The translations under genes and the position numbers were made by a program. The notes below the pieces were generated by a model. The model was not told the origin of the DNA and made no database searches. It saw only the letters and a list, made by a program, of their open reading frames with translations. From the NCBI RefSeq assembly GCF_035784015.1, contig NZ_JALKOW010000005.1: a DNA stretch of 64,000 nucleotides; one strand, written 5' to 3'. Below, piece by piece: positions 28,307 to 38,089 of the stretch (its first letter is position 1; the number at the start of each line of letters is the position of its first letter). This stretch comes from Comamonas sp009360615 (GTDB lineage Bacteria > Pseudomonadota > Gammaproteobacteria > Burkholderiales > Burkholderiaceae_C).

Positions 28307-28332
28307 GGGGCGCCCTGGTGGCGCCCCTTTTT
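28307..28332 (+). terminator. Terminator between the two binding-protein genes
   Basis: GGGGCGCC-CTGGT-GGCGCCCC-TTTTT. A clean rho-independent terminator 25 bases past the first binding-protein stop, so the two copies are probably separate transcription units or the first is expressed in excess. Confidence 0.9.
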
Positions 28333-28455
28333 GATGCCGGATTCCATTCGCCTGCAAGTGCTGGCAGCTGTCGCGCAAGTGTCGCCAACTGCCGTGAATC
28401 GGCCCGCGAAGTCGCATGCGTGATAGTTCCTAAGGCTTTCCCCAGCGGGAAAAAG

Positions 28456-28471
28456 TCTACCGGCCGGTAGA
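28456..28471. promoter_or_regulatory. 16-bp perfect palindrome, candidate operator
   Basis: TCTACCGGCCGGTAGA is a perfect palindrome 42 bases upstream of the second binding-protein start codon. Size and symmetry fit a dimeric repressor of the TetR type, which often controls acyl-CoA catabolic genes. No regulator gene lies nearby. Confidence 0.55.
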
Positions 28472-28512
28472 TTGGCGGCAGTCGCTAGCAAAAACGGTGA
28501 AAGGAGACAAGT

Positions 28513-29748
28513 ATGAAATGGGTTATGCGTGCAGTGGCCGTCTCGGCCATGGCCGTGAGTGCCGGTGGTGCCTGGGCCCAGAAGGGCGAGACCGTCAAGA
28601 TCGCCTGGATTGACCCCTTGTCGGGGCTGATGGCTGCCGTGGGGACGAATCAGCTCAAGACCTTTCAGCTGCTGGCGGAGGAGTTCAACAGAAAAAATGC
28701 CTCGGGTGTGAAGTTCGAGGTTGTGGCCCTGGACAACAAGCTCAGCCCTCAGGAGACCACGGCTGCGCTGCGCTCGGCCATGGACCAGGGCGTGCGCTAT
28801 GTGGCGCAAGGCAATGGCTCGGGTCCGGCACTGGCCATCATGGATGCGCTGGAAAAGCACAACAACCGCAACAAGGGCAAGGAGCTGCTCTATCTCAACT
28901 ATGCGGCCGTGGATCCAGACCTGACCAACAGCAAATGCAGCTACTGGCATTTCCGCCTCGATGCCGACACCTCCATGAAGATGGAGGCCCTGACCACCTT
29001 CATGAAGGATGATGCCGAGGTCAGGAAGGTCTATCTGATCAACCAGAACTACGGTCATGGTCAGCAGGTGTCCAAATACGCCAAGGACCTGCTCAAGAGA
29101 AAGCGTCCCGATGTGCAGATCGTGGGCGACGACTTCTCGCCGCTGGCCCAGGTGCGCGACTTCGCACCCTATGTGGCCAAGATCAAGCAGTCCGGTGCCG
29201 ATACGGTGATCACCGGCAACTGGGGGGCCGATCTGTCGCTGCTGCTCAAGGCAGCCAACGACGCGGGACTGAGCGATGTCAAGTTCTACACCTATTACGC
29301 GTTTGGTGCCGGTGCCCCCACCGCCATGGGCGCGGCCTCCGACGGCAAGGTCTATACCGTGACCTATGGGCACTACAACATGGGGGCACCGATTCAGGCC
29401 AGCATGGAGAGCTTCAAGAAGAAGTTCAACGACGACCTGACGCAGAGCTCGATCTACCATGTCTTTGCCTTGCTCGATGCGGCCTTTGTCAAGACGGGCT
29501 CCACGGATCCGGTCAAGGTGGCGGCGGCTCTCGAGGGGATGAAGCTCAAGAGCTTCAACGGCGAGGTCGAAATGCGCAAGAACGACCACCAGCTGCAGCA
29601 GGGGCTGTATATCTCCAGATGGCAGAAGGCGGGCGGCAAGTTCCCCTATGACGCGGAAAACACCGGCTACACCTTCGCACCCGTGAAGTACTACGAGCCC
29701 TATGTGGCCAGCACGCCCACCAGCTGCCAGATGAAGCGTCCGTCCTGA
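28513..29748 (+). CDS. Liv-type ABC transporter substrate-binding protein, second copy
   Basis: It has 411 residues, the same length as the first copy, and the two end identically (VASTPTSCQMKRPS). Signal peptide MRAVAVSAMAVSAGGAWAQ. The most divergent segment is around 265-320, which in this fold lies near the second lobe and cleft, so ligand preference may differ. Start ATG 28513 has an AAAGGAG ribosome site. It leads directly into livH, livM, livG and livF. Confidence 0.93.
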   Translation: MKWVMRAVAVSAMAVSAGGAWAQKGETVKIAWIDPLSGLMAAVGTNQLKTFQLLAEEFNRKNASGVKFEVVALDNKLSPQETTAALRSAMDQGVRYVAQGNGSGPALAIMDALEKHNNRNKGKELLYLNYAAVDPDLTNSKCSYWHFRLDADTSMKMEALTTFMKDDAEVRKVYLINQNYGHGQQVSKYAKDLLKRKRPDVQIVGDDFSPLAQVRDFAPYVAKIKQSGADTVITGNWGADLSLLLKAANDAGLSDVKFYTYYAFGAGAPTAMGAASDGKVYTVTYGHYNMGAPIQASMESFKKKFNDDLTQSSIYHVFALLDAAFVKTGSTDPVKVAAALEGMKLKSFNGEVEMRKNDHQLQQGLYISRWQKAGGKFPYDAENTGYTFAPVKYYEPYVASTPTSCQMKRPS

Positions 29749-29862
29749 GCCGGGCCCGCACAGTCTCGCTCCTCCCGTGCTGCAGAGCACCCGCACCGAC
29801 CAGAACGTACAACAGGTGCAGTGCCGCAGCGGTCCTCTTGAACATGAGAACAAGGCAAGTCG

Positions 29863-30816
29863 ATGACGCCTGAATTTTTCACCATATCCATGCTCAACGG
29901 CGTGAGCTACGGGCTGCTGCTCTTCATGCTCAGCTCCGGTCTGACGCTGATCTTCAGCATGATGGGCGTGCTGAATTTCGCCCACACCAGCTTCTACATG
30001 CTGGGCGCGTATTTCGCCTACACGCTCAGCGGCATCATCGGGTTCTGGCCAGCGCTCTTCGTCAGCCCGGTCCTGGTGGGCGTGCTGGGCGCACTGTTCG
30101 AGCGCTACAGCCTGCGCCGCGTGCACAAATACGGCCATGTGCCCGAGCTGCTGGTGACCTTCGGCCTGTCCTATCTGATTCTGGAAGTGGTGCAGCTGGT
30201 CTGGGGGCGCGGCACCGTGCCCTATGCGCTGCCGACGGCGCTGCAGGGACCGCTGTTCACCTTGTACGGAACGCAGTTCCCCAAGTCGCGCTCCTTCGTG
30301 ATGCTGGTGGCACTGCTGATGCTGGTGGCCGTCTGGCTGTTGCTGACGCGCACCCGCATCGGCCTGGTGATCCAGGCCGCACTCAAGAACCCCGAGATGG
30401 TGGAGGCACTGGGCCACAACGTGCCGCGCGTCTTCATGCTGGTGTTTGGGGGCGGCTGCGCGCTGGCCGGCCTGGCCGGCGTGATCGGCGGCAACACCTA
30501 TGTGACCGAGCCCGCCATGGCGGCCTCCGTGGGCTCCATCATTTTCGTGGTGGTGGTGGTCGGCGGCATGGGATCGCTGGCCGGGGCTTTCGTGGCGTCG
30601 CTGCTGATCGGCGTGGTGCAGACCTTTGCCGTGGCGCTGGACTGGTCGCTGGCCGGCCTGTTTGCCTCCATGGGGCATCAGGTCAATGAATCCACGTTCG
30701 GCTGGCCCGTGCTGCGGCTGACGCTGTCGCAGGTCGCGCCGATTCTGCCTTACCTGTTCCTGGTGCTGATTCTGATCTTCCGGCCCAAGGGATTGCTGGG
30801 TACCAGAGGGGATTGA
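29863..30816 (+). CDS. livH: Branched-chain-type ABC transporter permease, LivH family
   Basis: A 317-residue inner-membrane protein with about eight hydrophobic segments. It begins TISMLNGVSYGLLLFMLSSG and carries family motifs GVLNFAHTSFYMLGAYFAYT, ERYSLRRVH and GMGSLAGAFVAS. It forms the channel together with LivM. It follows the second binding protein after 114 bases and ends three bases before livM. Confidence 0.94.
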   Translation: MTPEFFTISMLNGVSYGLLLFMLSSGLTLIFSMMGVLNFAHTSFYMLGAYFAYTLSGIIGFWPALFVSPVLVGVLGALFERYSLRRVHKYGHVPELLVTFGLSYLILEVVQLVWGRGTVPYALPTALQGPLFTLYGTQFPKSRSFVMLVALLMLVAVWLLLTRTRIGLVIQAALKNPEMVEALGHNVPRVFMLVFGGGCALAGLAGVIGGNTYVTEPAMAASVGSIIFVVVVVGGMGSLAGAFVASLLIGVVQTFAVALDWSLAGLFASMGHQVNESTFGWPVLRLTLSQVAPILPYLFLVLILIFRPKGLLGTRGD

Positions 30817-30819
30817 GCC

Positions 30820-32160
30820 ATGTCTTCGATTGCAAAAACATCCATGAATTCTTCTGCTGCAGACAAGGCCCGGGCTCAGGCGCATTACCGCTTCAAGCCG
30901 CTGAACATCGGGCGAATCCTGGTCTGGGGCCTGTTCGCGCTGGCGCTGATCGTGGCACCGCTGATCTTCACCAGCTCGCTGGCGCTGACCATGCTCAGCC
31001 AGATCGGCTATCTGATCATCATCTGCCTGTCCTACAACATCCTGCTGGGGCAGGGCGGCATGCTGAGCTTCGGGCATGCGGTCTACACCGGCCTGGGCTC
31101 TTTCCTGGCCATTCACGCCATGAACAAGGCCGCTGCGGGCGAAATTGCGATCCCGCTGGTGCTGATCCCGATTGTGGGCGGTCTCGCAGGCATGTTCTTC
31201 GCGGCGCTCTTCGGCTATGTGACGACCAAAAAATCGGGCACCACCTTTGCCATGATCACCATGGGGCTGGGAGAGCTGGTGGCGTCCATGGCCCTGATGT
31301 TTCCCGAGTTCTTCGGTGGCGAGGGCGGCATCACCACGGACCGGGTCTACAGCAAGTTCTTCGGGCTGGACTTCGGCTCCGGACTGCAGGTGTATTACCT
31401 GATCGCCGTCTACTGTCTCGTCTGCACGGCTGCCATGTTCGCCTTCACCGGAACGCCGCTGGGGCGCATGCTGAATGCCGTGCGCGACAACCCCGAGCGT
31501 GTCGAGTTCGTGGGCTACAACACCCAGCGCGTGCGCTACTTCGCCTTCATCATCGCCGGCTTCTTTGCCGGCATCGGCGGTGGGTTGACGGCTATCAATT
31601 TCGAGATCATCACGGCCATGGACAGCGTCAGCGTGGTGCGATCGGGCGGCTATCTGCTGTTCACCTTCCTGGGCGGTGCCACCTTCTTCTTCGGGCCCAT
31701 CATCGGCGCCGTGCTGCTGGTGCTGGCCTCGGTGCTGCTGTCCGAGCTGACCAAGGCCTGGCTGCTGTACCTGGGCCTGGTGTTCCTGCTCATGGTCATG
31801 TATGCGCCCGGCGGCGTGGCCAGCCTGATCATGATGAATCTGCGCGTAGCCAAGTTCGGCCACTTCAGGCGCCTGCTCATGCCCTATATGGGCATCGTGG
31901 CGGCCGGCATCGTGACGGTGGTCGGTGCCGCATCGCTGATCGAGATGATTTATCACATGCAGCTCAACGCGGCCCTCGGCCCCAAGGTACCCTTCATGGG
32001 GGCGGAGCTGGACACCAGCGCAGCCGCGACCTGGACCGTTGCGATCGTGGTGTTCGTGGTGGGCCTGGGCCTGCTGGAGGGCGTGCGCCGCCTGACGGCC
32101 CGCCGCTGGGGACGCATACAGGAAGCGATCGAAGCAAGCATCAAGAAAGGGGAGGGCTGA
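30820..32160 (+). CDS. livM: Branched-chain-type ABC transporter permease, LivM family
   Basis: This is 446 residues, longer than most LivM proteins because of two extra C-terminal membrane segments (about 355-385 and 405-425). The LivM core has YLIIICLSYNILLGQGGMLS, FGHAVYTGLGSF, GYVTTKKSGTTFAMITMGLG and AVRDNPERVEFVGYN. It pairs with LivH. The tail RRWGRIQEAIEASIKKGEG is basic and cytoplasmic. The stop is three bases before livG. Confidence 0.93.
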   Translation: MSSIAKTSMNSSAADKARAQAHYRFKPLNIGRILVWGLFALALIVAPLIFTSSLALTMLSQIGYLIIICLSYNILLGQGGMLSFGHAVYTGLGSFLAIHAMNKAAAGEIAIPLVLIPIVGGLAGMFFAALFGYVTTKKSGTTFAMITMGLGELVASMALMFPEFFGGEGGITTDRVYSKFFGLDFGSGLQVYYLIAVYCLVCTAAMFAFTGTPLGRMLNAVRDNPERVEFVGYNTQRVRYFAFIIAGFFAGIGGGLTAINFEIITAMDSVSVVRSGGYLLFTFLGGATFFFGPIIGAVLLVLASVLLSELTKAWLLYLGLVFLLMVMYAPGGVASLIMMNLRVAKFGHFRRLLMPYMGIVAAGIVTVVGAASLIEMIYHMQLNAALGPKVPFMGAELDTSAAATWTVAIVVFVVGLGLLEGVRRLTARRWGRIQEAIEASIKKGEG

Positions 32161-32163
32161 TCC

Positions 32164-32982
32164 ATGTCCAGCATCGCCATCCATCAACCGGCTGCGCAAG
32201 CGGTGCAGCAGCCCTCCCATGCGCTGGAGCTGCGTGATCTGCGCAAGAGCTTCGGCAAGACCGAGATCATTCGCGGTGCCAACCTGGCGGTCAATGCCGG
32301 CGAACGGGTCGCCATCATCGGACCCAACGGTGCAGGCAAGAGCACGCTGTTCAACCTGATCAGCGGTCGCTTCGAGCCCAGCAGCGGCGAGGTACTGCTG
32401 CACGGGCAGCGCATCGACGGCAAAAAGCCCTTCGAAATCAACCGCATGGGGTTGTCGCGCAGCTTTCAGATCACGAATATCTTTCCCAAGCTTTCGGTGT
32501 TTGAAAACCTGCGCTGCAGCGTGCTCTGGAGCCTGGGCTATCGCTACAGCTTCTGGCGTTTTCTCTCCAACCTGCATGACGCCAACGAACGCGCCCACGA
32601 GCTGATGGAGATGATCGGGCTGCACCGCAAGCACGACACGCTGGCGGTGAACCTGACCTATGCCGAGCAGCGCGCGCTGGAGATCGGCATCACCATCGGC
32701 GGCGGTGCCAGCGTCATCCTGCTGGACGAACCCACGGCAGGCATGAGCAACAGCGAGACCGCGCATTTCATCCAGCTGATCAAGAAGGTCACCGAGGGCA
32801 AGACGCTGCTGACTGTGGAGCACGACATGGGCGTGGTCTTCGGTCTCGCGGACAAGATTGCCGTGGTGGTCTATGGCGAGGTCATCGCCTATGACACACC
32901 CGAAGCCGTGCGTGCCAATGCGCGGGTGCAGGAGGCCTACCTGGGATCCTCCGTGGCGGACCAGCAGGCAGGAGCGCATTGA
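32164..32982 (+). CDS. livG: ABC transporter ATP-binding protein, LivG family
   Basis: A 272-residue ATPase. Walker A GPNGAGKST has Lys59; Q-loop region RSFQITNIF; the signature takes the LivG form LTYAEQRALEIG; Walker B VILLDEPTAGMS; switch histidine in TVEHDMG. All catalytic residues are present, so this subunit should hydrolyse ATP. It is the canonical partner of the unusual LivF downstream. Confidence 0.95.
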   Translation: MSSIAIHQPAAQAVQQPSHALELRDLRKSFGKTEIIRGANLAVNAGERVAIIGPNGAGKSTLFNLISGRFEPSSGEVLLHGQRIDGKKPFEINRMGLSRSFQITNIFPKLSVFENLRCSVLWSLGYRYSFWRFLSNLHDANERAHELMEMIGLHRKHDTLAVNLTYAEQRALEIGITIGGGASVILLDEPTAGMSNSETAHFIQLIKKVTEGKTLLTVEHDMGVVFGLADKIAVVVYGEVIAYDTPEAVRANARVQEAYLGSSVADQQAGAH

Positions 32983-33148
32983 TGCAGCCCTTCCCGCGCG
33001 GCCCTGCCGCGTTCTCTGCCTCTTCTCTCGCGTCGCGCGAGCGAGTCGAGGGCTTCGCGGCCAGTCGGCCCCTGATCTCCGTCACTGACATGGGGCAAGC
33101 ATGTTTTGAGGCTTCCCGCCTATCGAGAATCTGAGAGGACAGCAGAAG

Positions 33149-33844
33149 ATGTTGAAGATCAATGATCTGCATGCCTACTACGGCAAGAGTCATGTGCTGC
33201 ATGGCGTGGATTTCGAGGTCCATGCAGGCGAGATCGTGGCCCTGCTGGGGCGCAACGGTTCAGGCCGCTCCACCACGGCCAAGGCCATCATGGGGCTGGT
33301 GCACTGGGAGGGGGCGCTGGACTGGAAGGGCCAGGACCTGAATGGCAAAAAAGCCTATGAGGTGGCCCATCTGGGTATCGGCTATGTGCCGGAGAGTCGC
33401 GATGTGTTCCCCAATCTGACCGTGCATCAGAACCTGATTCTGGGCCAGAAAGGCAAGGGCAAAGGCAGCCGATGGGGGTTCGACGACATGTACGCCATGT
33501 TTCCCCGCCTCAAGGAGCGACAGCATACCGAGGCCGGGGTGATGTCCGGCGGCGAGCAGCAGATGCTCACGCTCTGCCGGACGCTGATGGGCGACCCGGA
33601 TCTCATCATCATCGACGAGCCCACGGAAGGCCTGGCACCCAAGATCGTAGAGCTGGTGGGCGAATACCTCAAGAAGATCAAGGAACGCGGCGTCTCCGTG
33701 CTGCTGATCGAGCAAAAGCTGACCATCGCCATGAATATCTCGGATCGGGCGCTGGTCATGGGCCATGGGCACATCGTGTTTGACGGCACCCCCGAGACCC
33801 TCAGGGCGAACGAGAAGGTTCGCAAGGAGTGGCTGGAGGTGTGA
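33149..33844 (+). CDS. livF: ABC transporter ATP-binding protein, LivF family, altered Walker A
   Basis: A 231-residue LivF-type subunit. The Walker A reads GRNGSGRST: Arg40 replaces the lysine that contacts ATP phosphates (codon CGC at 33266-33268). The other motifs are normal: SGGEQQMLTLCRTL signature, LIIIDEPTEGLAP Walker B, and LIEQ, where LivF proteins usually have Gln. Its ATP site may be weak or silent, with LivG supplying catalysis. It lies 166 bases after livG, an unusually large gap for this operon type. Confidence 0.93.
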   Translation: MLKINDLHAYYGKSHVLHGVDFEVHAGEIVALLGRNGSGRSTTAKAIMGLVHWEGALDWKGQDLNGKKAYEVAHLGIGYVPESRDVFPNLTVHQNLILGQKGKGKGSRWGFDDMYAMFPRLKERQHTEAGVMSGGEQQMLTLCRTLMGDPDLIIIDEPTEGLAPKIVELVGEYLKKIKERGVSVLLIEQKLTIAMNISDRALVMGHGHIVFDGTPETLRANEKVRKEWLEV

Positions 33845-33850
33845 TGTGAG

Positions 33851-34002
33851 TCGCCCCCTGTGGCGCTGATTGCGCCTTCTCCGTCTCTCGCGTTGCGGGA
33901 GGGGCGATGCCATTGCCTGGGCGGCCCCACTTCGGCGGCCCCACCTGGGCGGCACCGTCGCGAGGTGGCTCTTGCTCGGCATCTCTGACGGCGATTGCGC
34001 CA
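33851..34002 (+). repeat. Dispersed intergenic repeat, copy 3
   Basis: Contains GCGAGGTGGCTCTTGCTCGG followed by CATCTCTGACGGCGATTGCG, the same core as the copies at 9219-9334 and 12236-12309. It is on the opposite strand to those, but all three share one orientation relative to the direction of local transcription. The internal GCGGCCCCAC...GGGGCCGCC region is longer here. Confidence 0.65.
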
Positions 34003-34108
34003 GTCGTTGTCTCATTCAGGACAAGCATCAGTTGCGCAATGCAGCAAAACTCGGACAATAAAAACGCACGACCGTTCTTTTTACATTCATTGAACAGGGG
34101 ACAACAGC

Positions 34109-36208
<2,100 letters not shown>

Positions 36209-36365
36209 GTGCCGTGCACACAGACCTCGAGACGTCGTTGCGAAGCCTTGTCGTCATGCCCGTGTCGGCTGCGGCTTCGCGCCCCGTCTCCAACGCAGAT
36301 CTTCGATCTGCAGGCCTGTGTGAACGGCGACTCGCCACGAAATACCCAGAATCAAAGGACAGAAC

Positions 36366-37541
36366 ATGACATCCGCAGTGATTGTTTCTACCGCGCGCAC
36401 TCCGCTGGCCAAGAGCTGGAAGGGCGCTTTCAACATGACCTATGGCCCAACTCTGGGTGCCCACGCCGTCAGGGCGGCCGTGGAGCGCGCAGGCATCGAA
36501 GGAGCCGAGGTCGAGGACGTGATCATGGGCATGTCCCTGCCCGAAGGCACGACAGGCGGCAACGTCGCCCGTCTGATTGCCATTCGAGCAGGCCTGCCGG
36601 TCACGACATCGGGGCTGACCATCAACCGCTTCTGCTCCTCGGGCCTGCAGGCGATTGCGCTGGCGGCCCAGCGCATCATCGCGGGCGAGAACGACGTGCT
36701 GGTGGCCGGCGGTCTGGAGAGCATCTCCTGCGTGCAGCCCCACCTGAATCCGCACATGGCTTTCGATCCCGAGCTGAGCGCCATGAAGCCCGAGATCTAC
36801 TGGAGCATGCTGCAGACTGCCGAACAGGTGGCCAAGCGCTACCACATCAGCCGCGATGCCCAGGACGAGTACGGCGCCTCCAGCCAGCAGAAAGCGGCAG
36901 CGGCACAGGCGGCTGGCCTGTTCGACGCGGAAATCGCCCCCATGAAGACCGTCATGGGCGTAGCCGACAAGGTGCGCGGCCTGATCACCAAGGAGGTGAC
37001 CGTCAGCAAGGATGAAGGCATTCGCGAGGGCACGACCAAGGAAGGCATCAGCGGCCTGCGCAGCGCGCTGCCCGGCGGGGTGATTACCGCCGGCAATGCG
37101 AGCCAGTTCTCCGACGGGGCCGGGGCCTGTGCCGTGGTCAGCGAGGAATACGCCTCGCGCAAGGGCCTCAAGCCCCTGGGCCGTTTCCTGGGCTTTGCCG
37201 TGGCCGGCTGCGAGCCCGACGAAATGGGCATTGGCCCCATCTACGCCATTCCCAAGGTACTCAGGAAGCTGGGCCTGTCGATCGACGATATCGATCTGTG
37301 GGAGCTCAACGAAGCCTTTGCCGTGCAGGTCATCTACTGCCGGGACAAGCTGGGCATTCCGGCCGACAGGCTCAACGTCAATGGCGGAGCGATTGCCGTG
37401 GGCCACCCCTATGGGGTCTCGGGCCAGCGCCTGACGGGCCATGCACTGATCGAGGGCAGGCGCCGCGGCGCCAAGCGTGTCTGCGTGACCATGTGCATCG
37501 GCGGCGGCATGGGCGCTGCGGGCGTGTTCGAGGTGCTCTGA
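36366..37541 (+). CDS. Acetyl-CoA C-acyltransferase (thiolase)
   Basis: The 391-residue degradative thiolase cleaves 3-ketoacyl-CoA with CoA. Catalytic residues match the family: Cys90 in NRFCSSGLQ, His347 in VGHPYG and Cys377 in CVTMCIGGGMG. Length is normal. It follows the FadB-like gene by 157 bases and is followed after one base by the hotdog thioesterase. Confidence 0.95.
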   Translation: MTSAVIVSTARTPLAKSWKGAFNMTYGPTLGAHAVRAAVERAGIEGAEVEDVIMGMSLPEGTTGGNVARLIAIRAGLPVTTSGLTINRFCSSGLQAIALAAQRIIAGENDVLVAGGLESISCVQPHLNPHMAFDPELSAMKPEIYWSMLQTAEQVAKRYHISRDAQDEYGASSQQKAAAAQAAGLFDAEIAPMKTVMGVADKVRGLITKEVTVSKDEGIREGTTKEGISGLRSALPGGVITAGNASQFSDGAGACAVVSEEYASRKGLKPLGRFLGFAVAGCEPDEMGIGPIYAIPKVLRKLGLSIDDIDLWELNEAFAVQVIYCRDKLGIPADRLNVNGGAIAVGHPYGVSGQRLTGHALIEGRRRGAKRVCVTMCIGGGMGAAGVFEVL

Positions 37542-37542
37542 C

Positions 37543-38016
37543 ATGGCAGGCGCTACCGGGGCGGCGCCCGCCGCCGTGTCGCCCGAAGCCTTCCTGGCCA
37601 TGGGCCGGCAGGTGCTGGCGGCCCAGCCGTTCAGCATCCTGCTGGGTGCCGTGCTGGAAGCCTTCGAGCCCGGGCGCTGCACGCTCGCGCTGCCGATGCG
37701 GCGTGAACTGCAGCAGCAGCACGGCTTCGCGCACGGCGGCGTGCTGAGCTACCTGGCCGACAACGCGCTCACCTATGCCGGCGGCAGCGCCCTGGGCCGG
37801 CCCGTGGTGACGTCCGAACTCAAGATCAACTACCTGCGCCCGGCCGTGGGCGAACGCCTGCTGGCACGCGCCGAGGCCTTGCACGCCGGCCGCTCGCAGG
37901 CGGTGTGCCGCTGCGAGGTGTTCGTGGTGCTGGCGGACGGGCAGGAAAGGCTGTGCGCCGTGGCGCAGGGCACGATCGCGGCGCTGCCCGAGCGTCCCGA
38001 GGGGGCATCCGCCTAG
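37543..38016 (+). CDS. PaaI-type hotdog-fold thioesterase
   Basis: A 157-residue protein with the PaaI/4HBT hotdog signature (QQHGFAHGGVLSYLADNALT). It hydrolyses acyl-CoA, perhaps to relieve CoA trapping during breakdown of the substrate. The start codon is one base past the thiolase stop (TGACATG), so coupling is likely. Confidence 0.9.
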   Translation: MAGATGAAPAAVSPEAFLAMGRQVLAAQPFSILLGAVLEAFEPGRCTLALPMRRELQQQHGFAHGGVLSYLADNALTYAGGSALGRPVVTSELKINYLRPAVGERLLARAEALHAGRSQAVCRCEVFVVLADGQERLCAVAQGTIAALPERPEGASA

Positions 38017-38031
38017 TCGGCAACTCTTCTT

Positions 38032-38087
38032 TTGATAGCTGCTTGCGCTGGTGGATAGAGCGCTTGCAGCCTGTTTTGATAGGTAAT
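38032..38087. repeat. Short inverted-repeat intergenic element
   Basis: TTGATAGCTGCTTGCGCTGG ... AGCGCTTGCAGCCTGTTTTG: imperfectly symmetric halves CTGCTTGCGCT and AGCGCTTGCAG. This is the TGATAGCTGCT element often seen between genes in Comamonadaceae. Related partial copies are near 43578 and 56798. Confidence 0.6.
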
Positions 38088-38089
38088 CT

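Noticed and set aside
28234..32979. A 1581-codon open frame on the minus strand opposite the liv genes
   Set aside because: The opposite strand holds five genes with intact motifs; this frame is a His/Gly/Gln-rich shadow.
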